Assembly (NCBI RefSeq): GCF_963924675.1
Contig: NC_089234.1
Location: forward strand, 23,217,668 to 23,281,667
Length of the DNA stretch: 64,000 bases
Source of the DNA: Phocoena phocoena
Taxonomy: Eukaryota > Chordata > Mammalia > Artiodactyla > Phocoenidae
Direction: 5' to 3'
Below are positions 34,811-46,123 of the stretch, piece after piece. Positions within the stretch are counted from its first letter, which is position 1. The number at the start of each line of letters is the position of its first letter. A program made the translations under genes and the position numbers. The notes beneath the pieces were generated by a model, which saw nothing but the letters and a program-made list of their open reading frames with translations, was not told the origin of the DNA and did no database searches.

Positions 34811-34883
34811 TGAAGAAGGAAGAGGAGTGGGGGGAGGGGAAGAAGAAGGAGGAGGAGGGGGAGGGAGAGAAGGAGAAGGAGAA
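34811..34883. repeat. G/A-only homopurine tract
   Basis: About 70 bp are almost purely A and G on the plus strand (GAAGAAGGAAGAGGAG, GGGGGGAGGGGAAG and so on), with a single T. Such tracts can form triplex (H-DNA) or, in the G runs, quadruplex structures. The SINE at 34927 inserted about 40 bp further on. Confidence 0.88.
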
Positions 34884-34926
34884 CCATACCGGCTCAAAAA
34901 CATGCTTCATCAAAAATGATTGGGTG

Positions 34927-35139
34927 TGGGGCTTCCCTGGTGGCGCAGTGGTTGAGAGTCCGCCTGCCAATGCAGGGGACACGGGTCCGTGCCCCGGTCC
35001 GGGAAGATTCCACGTGCTGCAGAGCGGCTGGGCCCGTGAGCCATGACCGCTGAGTGTGCGCATCCAGAGCCTGTGCTCCGCAACGAGAGAGGCCACAACA
35101 GTGAGAGGCCCGCGTACCGATGGAAAAAAAATAAAAAAA
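34927..35139 (+). mobile_element. CHR-2-type SINE, full length
   Basis: This is a complete SINE with a 9-bp target-site duplication GATTGGGTG (34918-34926 and 35140-35148). The tail begins after GCGTACCGATGG, differs from the usual CCGC end, and reads AAAAAAAATAAAAAAA. Several CpG-type changes (for example GAGTGTGCGCATCCAG) suggest some age. Confidence 0.94.
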
Positions 35140-35148
35140 GATTGGGTG

Positions 35149-35890
35149 CTCTATGACATAAATATAGTCCCAGACTTAAACGTGTAACCATTGCTGTCAC
35201 TTTGTTTTGCTTTTGTACTAACTGAGCCAGAAGTGCTAAGACCATTCTTTGGAACAGTCTGAACAAGTAGAAAAGCAATGTCCGTCCTCTCACTTTCCTC
35301 ACAGTCCCCTCAGTTGGAAAAGTCCTTATCTTCAATACCAAGCAGAGCCCCCCAGGCCTTGCTTCCTACCACCTGGAAACTCAGACATGCTTTTGGCATG
35401 ATGTTATACATCAGTAGAGCTCAGGACAGAGCTCTACTCTGTCCTCACTGCTTACCATCTTTTAGGATCCTCAGCTTTCTACTGTTGTCTTTGTACTTTT
35501 CTTATTTTATTCCCTATTCCTCCATCTATCATTCACTGCTCAACTATTTTTTTTTGCTCCTAGCACATAAATTTATCAGTAACCCTCTAAATTATATTTT
35601 AGATTATAGTTTAATAATAATCTTCTAAGGGTCTTCTCTTTCTGGTGTTAGTATTTAAAGTCATGCCTAATATCCCAGATGTTAATCACTTTGATTTTCT
35701 TGCAATAGTTAATACAAGACACTTTGCAAATGGTTGGTACATGCAGGTGGGAGAATGAATTAATGGTTGTAGGCACAGCTTTATTTTGGCTGCAGGGTAG
35801 AGATTAGATTCACTCAATTCATTTCTGGAAAAAAATGCTTATCATACATGATAAAGAACTAACATATCAGGGACCAGGTATAACCTTTTA
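35149..35890. other. Unique DNA, no gene seen
   Basis: A small perfect hairpin (9-bp arms AGGACAGAG, 5-nt loop) lies at 35423-35445. No repeat could be named. Confidence 0.5.
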
Positions 35891-35906
35891 TGTATATGTG
35901 TGTGTG

Positions 35907-35944
<38 letters not shown>

Positions 35945-35995
35945 TACACATACATATTATATATACACACATTATATATATAATGCATATATATA
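35891..35995. repeat. (TG)n(TA)n(CA)n compound palindromic microsatellite
   Basis: A TG run, a TA run and a CA run follow one another so that 35897-35932 is a perfect 36-bp palindrome centred at 35914/35915. More irregular TA/CA units continue to about 35995. It can extrude as a cruciform, and its alternating purine-pyrimidine runs favour Z-DNA. Confidence 0.92.
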
Positions 35996-37668
35996 CTTTA
36001 TTTAATTAAGTCCTTACTAATTTTACAGATGAAATATTCTTTTGGACAAATTATTTAACCGATCTCTGAACTTTCAAACAAATGACTGATCCAGGATTCA
36101 GATTTAGTTGTCTGCATTATTGACAGATATCTATATAATACGAATTCAGTGGGAAAAAGGGAAAGGTAAGAAGAGGGGGTCAGAAACAATGAATGCCCCA
36201 TCTACATACACTCCTCACAAACTCTCTAAGACGACTTAAAATTCCAGGATAAAAGTTCCAATCTTTTTCTGTAAAATGTTGTTTCCATCAAAATACAAAT
36301 ATAAGTAGGAGTAGAAGGATTAATTATCAGCTCTCAGTCATTATCACATTCATAATAATTACCTTTGGCTCCCCTCCTGAAAGTTGACTTTGATAAGCAA
36401 AAGAAGCATTGTGCCAGAGGAAACTAGTACCCAGTATAAAGTGTCTCAGGCTGAGAGGGAGGTGGGGAGCTCCTTTGCTGCTTTGGTCCTGACGCTGTAT
36501 AATGTTTGCTTTCATACTAGTCCCCAGGGAAGCGTCGATAATTTAAGAAAATCTAATTCTAAAAAGACTTAGAAAAGGATAAAGATTGAAACACCTCTAC
36601 CGTGACTCAGTGTGTATTTTAACACTAATCTCTGACCCCTAAAGAGATGTTTATGCCATCTGTTTAATCCTGCTTACGTGGCCTGCTTCACAATGGTTTA
36701 TTCTTGGTCCCTTTGTATACAATTATTTCTTAAGGGTTATTATCAGGGGTGTCTTTTGCCTTCCTATATGGCTCCTGGTTTATAACAAACAATTCAAGAG
36801 CAAACAGATTCATGCTATGGAGTTTAAAGAACACCCATCCTAGAACAAACAAGGTACCAGCCAAAAATCACAGAGAAGGTCCACGTTTTAAATAGCTGGG
36901 TCTTAGAAACAAAAAGACAGAAAAGAGGGGAAGAAAGGGGAATGGGGGTGCAGGAGGGAGGGAGGCCGAGAGGGAAGGAAATAAAAAGGACAAGTTTAAC
37001 TTTTTCCTGCCTACTTCCAGAGACTTCAAACTATTTTACCTACGTAGCCCATGGAGCTGGGCTGAAAGCTACTTCAAGTTCCATATTCTTATTGGGAGCG
37101 TCTATATTCCTGTGTACTGCCATCAACTTAAGGACATAACATAAATTTACTCCCTCAAGCAACTGGGTTCTGCCTCCTTAAGACCTCCATCACCCAAAAC
37201 TGATTTCCGACATGGCTATTGAGTGCAAAAGAACAATAATCAAAGAAGAGTTAAGCATAACAAATGACCAATAAATATCAACGATGATGACGACGATGAT
37301 TGATAATGATGATCAAAATCATTTTTGCTAACAAGTATTTGAAAGACATAATTGATATCACGTGACATAATTTCTATATGCACGTGTGTCTTTTGCCTGA
37401 TTAAGGTCGATGCACAATTTTGTTTGTGTAGCACACACAGTCCATGCTTTTGATATTTTCAGTTTAATATTACCCAAGAGACTTAAAGCTCACAATTTCT
37501 TTTAATTTCCTTTTTTGTCATTTCTACCCTTCTGCCACCAAAGAGAAGTAAATACTGCCTCTAAAGAGTCAGTATTCCCAAAATCTCAGAACTCAGCCAA
37601 GCCTCCTTCCACTGAAAACCAAAGGTCTCCCAGTATGACAGTGCGCTCATGCTCAGGAAGCTCGTGTT
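35996..37668. other. Unique DNA with purine-rich part, no gene seen
   Basis: A purine-rich stretch occupies about 36909-36991 (with GGAGGGAGGGAGG), and a GATGATGACGACGATGATT-type run lies near 37271-37290. No exon or named repeat is visible. Confidence 0.5.
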
Positions 37669-37683
37669 TATCTATAAGGACTT

Positions 37684-38023
37684 TTTGTTTCATAAATTTA
37701 TTTATTTATTTTTGGCTGCGTTGGGTCTTCGTTGCTGTGTACGGGCTTTCTCTAGCTGTGGCAAGCAGGGGGTACTCTTCTTTACTGTGCGCGGACTCCT
37801 CATTGCGGTGTCTTCTCTCTTTGCAGAGCACGGGCTCTAGGCGCGCGCGGGCTTCAGTAGCTGTGGCACGCGGGCTCAGTAGTTGTAGCTCGCGGGCTCT
37901 AGAGCACAGGCTCAGTAGTTGTGGCCCACGGGCTTAGTTGCTCCGTGGCATGTGGGATCTTCCCGGACCAGGGCTTGAACCTGTGTCCCCTGCATTGGCA
38001 GGTGGATTCTTAACCACTGCGCC
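37684..38023 (-). mobile_element. CHR-1-type tRNA-derived SINE
   Basis: This is a longer relative of the CHR-2 SINEs. On the minus strand it begins inside the tRNA head (GGCGCAGTGGTTAAGAATCC), lacking the first dozen or so bases. It continues with several copies of an 'agcccgtg...ctactgag'-like unit and ends in (AAAT)n. A perfect 15-bp target-site duplication (TATCTATAAGGACTT) lies at 37669-37683 and 38024-38038. The internal near-repeats explain two overlapping 140- and 63-codon frames on the plus strand, which are not genes. Confidence 0.93.
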
Positions 38024-38038
38024 TATCTATAAGGACTT

Positions 38039-38532
38039 AGATTGAATTTTTTTTGTCCTTCCTAGGAGAATTCGCAGAAACCACATTGCTATGGCAGATC
38101 AAAGATTCTGACAACAGTCTCATTACCAAGACTTTGCTTAAGTCAGACTGTGTTCACTTAAGCGTCTGGGAGTAGTTTTGGGGAACTTGGTGTCCTCTAT
38201 TTAAAGAAAAGGGGAATATTTTGGCCCATGAAGTTGTTTCAAAAAACAAATTAAAAAAGCCATCTTCCCTATGTGTTCTGTTGTGTTGTTGTTTGTTTAT
38301 TGCTTTTTTTAAAAAAGCATATGCAAAAATCAATTAAAGAAATATATCAAACAAAATAACTCTCAGCTTTCTCTGTATCTGCAGATCCTAGTACAGTGTA
38401 CACGATAGGCATCCAATACCTGATGTTCAGTAATCAATCAATGAGCTTCTGGCCCTAAAGAATCTCATTTACTAATGATATCAGATGTTCAAGAGAAAAA
38501 AAGGTAAACAAAATTATCTTTATTATGAGTAG
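38039..38532. other. Unique DNA, no gene seen
   Basis: A T/G-rich run (GTTGTGTTGTTGTTTGTTT) lies near 38280-38298. Nothing else is recognisable. Confidence 0.5.
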
Positions 38533-39050
38533 TGTTAAAAGATGAACTGAGGCATATTAAAATTTCTAAGAGTTTATTTCAGCAAAAATCGAAGGGAACT
38601 AGGCAGTGCCAAACTGGAAATGATTAGGAGCCCTCCATCCACCGGAGCTCCAGGAGAGATTTTTGTAGAGAAAAAGCAGAAGGAAAATAAGGAAGTTATT
38701 CTTTGGCTATAGCTTAAAGCTTAGGTGGTTGTTTGTGATCCGTTGTCCTTAGGTTTCTTTGTAAACTTGAGGCATTTTCAGAGTTAGAATTTGGTTTGCT
38801 TATGTAGGTGCCACAGCTTCAGAGCCGCTACAGTCTGATGGCCTCCTTGTTTAATTAATTTAATAGCATGGACTTTGGACTTATGACCAAATGGAGTAAA
38901 GGTGGATTTTAGTTTGAGACAGAATCCATGTAGGATGTTCCATGTCAGAACAGGGATGGGATTTTGAGTTAATTAGACCATGAGCAAGAGACCCCAAAAA
39001 GGATGACAAAGACTTTCTGTTTAAGGTATGCATAATAAATCTGGAAAAAT
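38533..39050 (-). mobile_element. Probable solo LTR (family not assigned)
   Basis: Read on the minus strand, the segment ends in a retroviral-LTR-like way: a polyadenylation signal (plus-strand TTTATT at 38573-38578), then about 35 bp with 'ctcttagaaattttaatatgcctcag', and a terminus complementary to TGTTAAAAGATG. AGTAG occurs just before the left end (38528-38532) and again near 39052, but the right terminus does not show the expected CA. The right boundary is therefore a guess. Confidence 0.4.
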
Positions 39051-39164
39051 CCACCCAGTAGAGGGAGCTGTAGGCCTAAGAGTGCTACCTGCCATGATAT
39101 GCAAATAAGGCAAATTTCAAGATTCCATTTATCCTTAGGAGATACTTGCTATGGCAAGAGATAA

Positions 39165-39167
<3 letters not shown>

Positions 39168-39210
<43 letters not shown>
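39168..39210. repeat. (AT)n microsatellite
   Basis: About 21 pure AT units are followed by a degenerate ATCT/ACCT-type stretch to about 39255. Confidence 0.93.
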
Positions 39211-39211
<1 letters not shown>

Positions 39212-39255
39212 AATATATCTACATCTACTTATCTACTCATCTACCTATCCATACT

Positions 39256-40749
39256 TTTATAGTCATCATCATAATATAGAAATTAGATTCTGAGTCAGGG
39301 CTTGGGTGTGGAGAGTAAGTAAAGGCAAGGTTGCGTTTAATTCTAGCAACTGATACAGGGGAAAAGTGAAGGGACTGGAAAGAACTATTTGAAGTACTTT
39401 TCCAGAAGCTTGAAAAAGTTTGAAGTTTTACAGCAAGCTCACGAATCATTGGAGTGAGTCAATTTCCTTGGTCCTTGTGAGACTGTTAGCAAGTTCATGC
39501 TGTACTTAAAAAGTGTTGCCTTACGGTGCAGTGTGGTCCCAAGGGTGGGATGGAGTGGCGTGGAGCTTAATCCGCATATCCATTTTCAAAAACCTGGCAC
39601 TGCAAAGTGCTGCTTTGAAAAGGTTGTTTTGCAGATGACCCAAGGGACCTCTGGGGAAAATGTTAGAGCTGGTGACAAAATACCTAGGATGTAGACTCCA
39701 AAGTGCAAGAATGAAGACTCCAAATAAATAAGGGGACAAAAGGAACTTATCCAGAAGAGTGGTTGGCAAGATACTTGAAGTTAGCTCAGAAAGCTGATTT
39801 TTAGTGGGACAGATTGTTTTGGTTATAACAGTTCTCTGTCCTCTGACCCCCAAATAATAGAGGGGTTAATCCCAGTTCACTAAGGATATAGAAAAACGCA
39901 ACATTAAGACTAACTCATAGGAAAGACATTAATAGTTACACCAACGATGAGGAAATGCTCCTTTCTTCTCCTAGCTGCATGGAGAACTTCACGCATGACT
40001 AGGATTTGGAGACTGGAGATAAGACACAGCTAATGTTAGAGGTCCTTAAGTTGCATTACTGGGTAAGGCCAGGAGGTGTCACAACGGAGACCAACCCAGC
40101 AGCTCTAACTGGACCATTTTAATGGCTCCCAAAGAGCCTGTATAAGGGCCCCACAATCTTGTACTGCAGGAGAGAATTTTAAGTTCTGATAATTCCGGCG
40201 GTGGTAGCTCAGATTCCAATCACTCTCAATAATATTATTCATGCTTTTTTACAAAAATTCTCCCTGGGCTACATCTAACTAAAACAAAACACCCCAAAAT
40301 GATAAATTGGTCTGTTGCAGATTCCTGGGTTACCTTTGCCAGTGAAGACATATTACCAGTTTACTTCGTAAACCTGCCACAGGGGAAGTGGCCATTTCAA
40401 AATACTTTCGGTGGATTGGTCTTAATAGAAGAGCAAAAGTGTGAGATTTGCAATGACCTTTTCGTTTGCTGTTAAGAGATTCCTGAATTGACCAGCTAGC
40501 GAAATAGCAGAAACCTGCTGTATTGCCCAATGTACTGCCTTCACTGAGTATGACAGGCACCTTCTTGCTCCTGCCCCCAGTGTAATAACAGACTTCATCC
40601 CACTCATAAATGGCCAATATTTGGCCATATAAATCTATTTTAACTTAAACCTTCAATGCCTTACATATGTGGAGCATAATAAGTTCATGCAATGGATGAA
40701 ACAATTTTAGAGCAAATACAGACTTTAGAAAATACACAGTTAACGGAAC
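39256..40749. other. Unassigned DNA, no gene seen
   Basis: The part to about 39900 could be more of the LTR-like element to its left, but I cannot place it. Frames of 110 codons or fewer have no recognisable product. Confidence 0.4.
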
Positions 40750-40850
40750 CATTTTATAGGTTGAAAATAGGGTCAGAGATGTTAGTTAACTTTCCTAAAG
40801 CGCTCTGGCAGAGCCAGGAGGACATTTTAATTTCTGGACTCCAAGTTTTC
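40750..40850 (-). repeat. MIR fragment
   Basis: This is a degraded reversed MIR ('cattttataggttgaaaatagggtcagagatgttagttaactttcc ... gcagagccaggagg'). Confidence 0.5.
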
Positions 40851-41197
40851 TATTTTTTAAGGTTAATGTAAGTTTTATCTTAATTAAAAAATAACAAGAA
40901 TACTACTGTTAGTAACGTTTCCCATTCTTTGGTTACTACATTTTTAAGTGCTTTCAGACATTAAAGCCCCTAAAGGAAATTGACCAAGGTTAAAACATAT
41001 TCAGAATATCACTGGGCCTTAAGGTACTTAAAGGTTTGGGTGAGGATTGCTTGAATTTATGAAGATGAGCAAAAGGAAGGAAAGTAACTCAATAATCTGG
41101 ATTTATTCAAACAAAGTTCATTGTTTACGTCAGAAGGCTTTGTTTGAAAGGAAGAATAGTTGTATACTTCCTAATATTATTAATAGAAATATAGATC

Positions 41198-41300
41198 GGA
41201 AAAGAAGGAAGGAACGAACAAAGGAAGGCAAGGAGGGAGGGCGGGAGGGAGGGAAAGGGAAAGGGAAAGGAAAAGAAAAGGAAAGAAAAGAAACAAGGCT
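41198..41300. repeat. GGAA/GGGAAA purine tract
   Basis: About 100 bp of nearly pure purine are built of GGAAG, GGGAGG, GGGAAA and GAAAA units. The plus-strand frame through it is a Lys/Glu/Gly-rich artefact. Confidence 0.9.
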
Positions 41301-42084
41301 TTGGGCTCTTACAAGATTTACTATTATTTTTCCACAGACCAAAGAGTACGACAGTGAGGGTCACTCCACCAGATCCTTGAATAGAAACCCAGTATGGAAA
41401 TAAATCAGACAAACACAGCACACAACACAGTAAACACACGGCTTTCTCTGCACTAGCCTCAGGATTGAGTGGGGCTAGATGAGCAGTCAGCCTATTCGGA
41501 TTGAAAACAGCTGCCTTTGACCCAGAGGAAGAAAATGAAGTGCTTTATAAGGCAAGGCAGCAAGAAACAAAATATGTTTTTCTGTATCTCCACAGCACAC
41601 AGCCAATGAGCCCAGTGCCATAAGAACAGTGTGATGGGAGAGAGGGATGGAGATGTCAGAGAACATTATGGGAAGAGTCTCTTCTGTGCAATTGTAGACA
41701 GGAATAGAAACCTCTTTGCTTCTCTGAATTTTTTCTTTCTTTCTTTTATTTTTCTTCTTCCACCCCCAATTCATTTAATGCCAAATTAAAGATAAACCAA
41801 TTAATTATGTAGATATAATCCCTGAATAGCTGTAACCCCAAACAGGGCACAGCATAAATGTTATAGTACATTTCATTTGTTCATTTACTAATTGGTGTAC
41901 AAGGCAATGAAGATCCACTAGGTATAAGGTCATGGTTCTTGATGGGGCTATAGATATGATGACTATTTTTGTTCTCTTGAAGTTAGAAGTTTAACTAGGA
42001 AATAATTCTAATAAATATTTGTTGGTGGTGTGAGAGACTAGTTCAGGAAAGATCACCTGGGTGAGTCCTAAATTGCAATAAATA
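41301..42084. other. Unique DNA, no gene seen
   Basis: A faint reversed-L2 trace may lie at 41868-42020. The frames are short and carry no domain. Confidence 0.4.
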
Positions 42085-43000
42085 AACATCACTAATCATT
42101 AGAGAAACGCAAATCAAGACTACAATAAGATATCATCTCACACCGGTCAGAATGGCCATCATCAAAAAATCTACAAACAATAAATGCTGGAGAGAGTGTG
42201 GAGAAAAGGGAACCCTCTTGCACTTCTGGTGGGAATGTAAATAGATACAGCCACTATGGAGAACAGTATGGAGGTTCCTTATAAAACTAAAAAGAGAACT
42301 ACCACATGACCCAGCAATCCCACTACTGGGCATATACCCTGAGAAAACCATAATTCAAAAAGACTCATGTACCACAATATTCACTGCAGTTCTATTTACA
42401 GTAGCCAGGACATGGAAGCAACCTAAGCGTCCATTGACAGATGAATGGATAAAGAAGACGTGGCACATATATACAATGGAATATTACTCAGCCATAAAAA
42501 GAAACAAAATTGAGCTATTTGTAATGAGGTGGATGGACCTAGAATCTGTCATACAGAGTGAAGTCAGATAGAGAAAAACAAATACCGTATGCTAACACAT
42601 GTATATGGAATCTAAAAAAAAAAAAAAATTGGTTCTGAAGAACCTAGGGGAAGGACAGGAGTAAAGACGCAGACATAGAGAATGGACTTGAGGACATGGG
42701 GAGGGGAAAGTGTAAGCTGGAACAAAGTGAGAGAGTGGCATGGGTATATATACACTACCAAATGTAAAATAGATACCTAATGGGAAGCAGCCACATAGCA
42801 CAGGGAGATCAGCTCGGTGCTTTGCATCCACCTAGCAGGGTGGGATAGGAAGGGTGGGAGGGAGGGAGACGCAAGAGGGAGGAGATATAGGGATATATGC
42901 ATACGTATAGCTGATTCACTTTGTTATACAGCAGAAACTAACACACCATTGTAAAGCAACTATACTCCAATAAAGATGTTTAAAAAAAAAGAAAAGAAAA
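42085..43000 (+). mobile_element. LINE-1, 5-prime truncated (last ~0.9 kb)
   Basis: It begins abruptly inside ORF2 ('catcactaatcattagagaaacgcaaatcaag') and runs through 'cccagcaatcccactactgggcatataccc' and the end of ORF2 into the 3-prime UTR, ending 'ccaataaagatg' and an A-rich tail (to about 43000). It is closely similar to the corresponding ends of the L1s at 22.1 and 55.4 kb. I could not find a convincing target-site duplication. It contains no usable ORF. Confidence 0.93.
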
Positions 43001-45054
43001 ATGGCTTACATGACAACACAGTTTGGGAGGGAATAAAACAAGATATAATAGCATAGTTCCTAGAACACAGCAGACAATTTACATTAGTTTCCATTTTCCT
43101 TTCCTTTTCTCCTGTTTGACACTTTAGAATACACCACCACAGGATCTGACAAGTTAATACAGATTGATAAGGACACAATGATAAGACAGTAAATTAACAG
43201 ATTCCCCGGACGAACAGAAAACTTGAAAGTCATTGAGCCCCCAAGTAGCAAGTGCCTAGGTCATTCCAGACCATAACAGAAGGGCACCTATCCTTTCCTT
43301 CAATGCTTTCAGGAAGATGATGCTGTGAACTCAGATCTAAGACTCTCCAGAAGGAATCGGAAGCTGAGGCTTATCCTTGTCTCATCATGGAGACACCTGG
43401 AAACAGAATACCCCCGCCCCTTCATTCCCTAAACATCTACCTGCTGCATGTGAGCCATCTAAGTTTGTTGCAAATGTTGAAGATTTTGATGAACTGGAGA
43501 AACTTTGTCCTAGGTGTTCACTCTTGAAGACAGATATCTTTAAGATAATGGTATTAATAGCAACTGATATCCATTCTTGCTTCTAAATTACATTTCCTTT
43601 AATATAGAAGGAAAGACTTCAGCTCCCAAAATGCTTCACTTTCAATGTCTAAAAATGATTTCGAATATATTCTAACTTAAAAAACCCTGCTTACCTGCTT
43701 CTCTTTGGATCTTAGCAAGAAAAGATTCTCAATGAAGGGGAAGAACGAGATTTTTTTTTCTTTTCAAGTATCCAAATTTTGAAAATGAAAAAGAGCATGG
43801 ATTTTAATTCTTAAGGAGAGGAAAATGGAGTGGATATAAATATATTACCTGTGACGTGACTACAAAACACAGTGCTGAAGTTTAATTGGACTGAAATATC
43901 CATTCCTCACCATTGTCTTAGATAATTACAAAATGAAATCTGGTCAGAGAATTTGCAACCCTACCTGAGTGCATCCTCCAGTTTCACTGAACGTCTTTGG
44001 AACTTTTGAGCATCCTCTCTTTCCCATCTTCCTAAAGGTCCCTTTCTGGATGTGATATAAGATCCAGAGCCTTTTCTTGGCAAATCAGATGCTTCCTGAT
44101 GCCAGTTGTAAGATGAACAGATTGGAGGCTACAACAGACTTTTTCTTTACACTCTCCATCCTTCCCAGCAAAGACTTTTCATTAGCTGGAGAGCAGGAGA
44201 GTTGGAATCATCTTTCAGGTTCTGTTTGGTGAGTAACATGGCTCTGAGTGGAGCCAGATTAGTAAACTTCGAAGAGGAAACCCTATTTTGCAAGGAGATT
44301 TGGTTCTAATCAGTTTATTCATTTCTGCAGAGAATTATTTAAGTGGAAGGCAGGGGACGATTTGATCAGCTAGGCTGGGGCACTCTGGAGGCCTATCAAA
44401 GAGTTTATTTGTATTTATCTTACATTTATGCTCAGCAGGGGAACCTCTATGAGGAGAGTACACTATGCATACATACTAAACATCAGTTACATCAGTTACC
44501 AGTTCTGTCTCCTCATAAAACATGATTGGAGCACAATAAATATGGAAATACGAGACACGTTAAATTAAAATGTTATTAAAGCAGTTGTAGGAACTTCTTA
44601 TACATAATCATAAAGCCCTGGCTCCCATGAGGACATCAGAGAGGATGTTTCAGGCAATTTCTCCCATGGAGACCTGAGAGGCAGGAGGCATTATAAAACC
44701 CCCTATTCATTTAAAGTACATTCATTTCAGCCACTGAGAAGAGCTAAGCTATCATCACCTCACACGTCTTCTTTGATAGACTTAGAGGGGAGAGAGAACT
44801 AGAGCCAACAGAGGAGTTGGACCCTCAACCTAGGACTAGAATTCACCCGCTCAAATGTTGGAGAGAGTGATTTTCTAGTTTTCATGATCTGTATAACACA
44901 GTCATGATAAAAGAGTAATGATTCGTTTTATACATTTGTATCTATTTCTTCAGGAAACAGCTTAGGATGTGACCTTGGGCAAGCTGTTTATCCTTAGTAA
45001 GTTCACTCCTACCCCAATAGTTTAGAACTGAGGTGGAGTCTGTAGGAAGGTACA
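43001..45054. other. Long unique stretch, no gene seen
   Basis: About 2 kb without a nameable repeat. Frames at 43377-43586 and 44343-44525 are short and without domains. Confidence 0.5.
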
Positions 45055-45235
45055 CTCTTTAAAGTCAGATAGACCTGAGTTTGTAACTGCCCCCACATCA
45101 ATTAATAGCTCGGTGCCTTTATGCAGTTTACCTAACTTCTCTGGGACTTTTTGTTTTTAAGTTTTAGATAATTAGGTTGATGAGTAGGGTGATAATAGGT
45201 GTCTAATGACTATTAATGAGGCAATATGTATAGCA
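45055..45235 (+). repeat. MIR SINE
   Basis: Plus-strand MIR: 'aaagtcagatagacctgagtttgtaactg', 'gcagtttacctaacttctctggga', 'gggtgataataggtgtctaatg'. The order is right, the sequence diverged. Confidence 0.55.
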
Positions 45236-45339
45236 ACAGATTGAGTAGCTATTATTATTATAGCATTTATTATGCATCATGTACACAAAAACAGTGGCAG
45301 AAGGATATAGGAAGATGGATTCAAAGAAGTTAACTAATT

Positions 45340-45785
45340 GTAATTGCATATCGGGCACTACCGAAAGACAAACACGTGACAAAACTCTGTTAAACTACAA
45401 ATGCATGAGATTAAATCCTGGCCCTTAGGTTTCTTAGAAAAAGAAGAAGGTAAGTCTAATCCACGCAACAAAATCAGAGACCAATGAATATTGCTGGCAT
45501 CGTTGATGTGGTACCTAGCAAAGAACAAAGTTGGATCACTGGATTGCTAGCAGTCAAGCAAGACTTCACGAAAAAGATGACACCTTGGGGAGGGAAGGTT
45601 AGAAAGAAACCAAGAAGGTTCAGAAAGGGATGCAGAGCATGAATGAAGGTCTTGAGTCAAGAAGTATACAGCAGCACATTTGGGGCTCGGGGAAGAAGTC
45701 AGCAAGGCCAAAGGACAGGCTTTACGTAGGCATTAGCAGGAAGTCAGGCAGCTGGGGTTAGACTTCAAGCCACATAAATTCCTGA
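45340..45785 (-). repeat. L2 LINE remnant (tentative)
   Basis: The reversed order 'agacttcacgaaaaagatgacacctt' and 'gaatgaaggtcttgagtcaag' fits L2. Homology is weak. Confidence 0.35.
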
Positions 45786-45907
45786 GCCACAGAACGTCTC
45801 TGAAATGGAGGGGGGAGAGGTGAGAAAGTAGAGTCTGGTGTCACAAATAAATCACATTTATTAGTTGTTTCGATGTGGTGAAGATGCTGGTTAAAAAAAC
45901 ACCTAAG

Positions 45908-46115
45908 GGGGCTTCCCTGGTGGCGCAGTGGTTGAGAGTCCGCCTGCCCCGGTCCGGGAAGATCCCACATGCCGCGGAGCCGGCTGGGCCCGTGAGTCAT
46001 GGCCGCTGAGCCTGCGCGTCCAGAGCCTGTGCTCCGCAACGGGAGAGGCCACAACAGTGAGAGGCCCACGCACCGGAAAAAAAAAAAAAAAAAAAAAAAA
46101 AGAAAGAAAGAAAAC
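45908..46115 (+). mobile_element. CHR-2-type SINE with internal deletion
   Basis: The head is intact up to GAGAGTCCGCCTGCC, then jumps to CCGGTCCGGGAAG, losing about 25 bp that hold the B-box. The tail is exceptionally long (about 27 A, then (GAAA)n). An 8-bp target-site duplication CACCTAAG lies at 45900-45907 and 46116-46123. Without the B-box this copy should not support RNA polymerase III transcription on its own. Confidence 0.94.
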
Positions 46116-46123
46116 CACCTAAG

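Noticed and set aside
37515..37937. 140-codon frame with Ser-rich C-terminus
   Set aside because: The right two thirds read through the CHR-1 SINE in antisense; the rest has no support.
38528..39056. AGTAG at both ends as a 5-bp duplication for the LTR-like element
   Set aside because: The right end lacks the CA expected next to it, and five bases match by chance too easily within 500 bp.
41047..41403. 118-codon Lys/Glu/Gly-rich frame
   Set aside because: Its character comes entirely from the GGAA/GGGAAA purine tract at 41198-41300.
42085..43000. Target-site duplication for the truncated L1
   Set aside because: Only A-rich matches of a few bases were found near the two ends, not enough to claim one.
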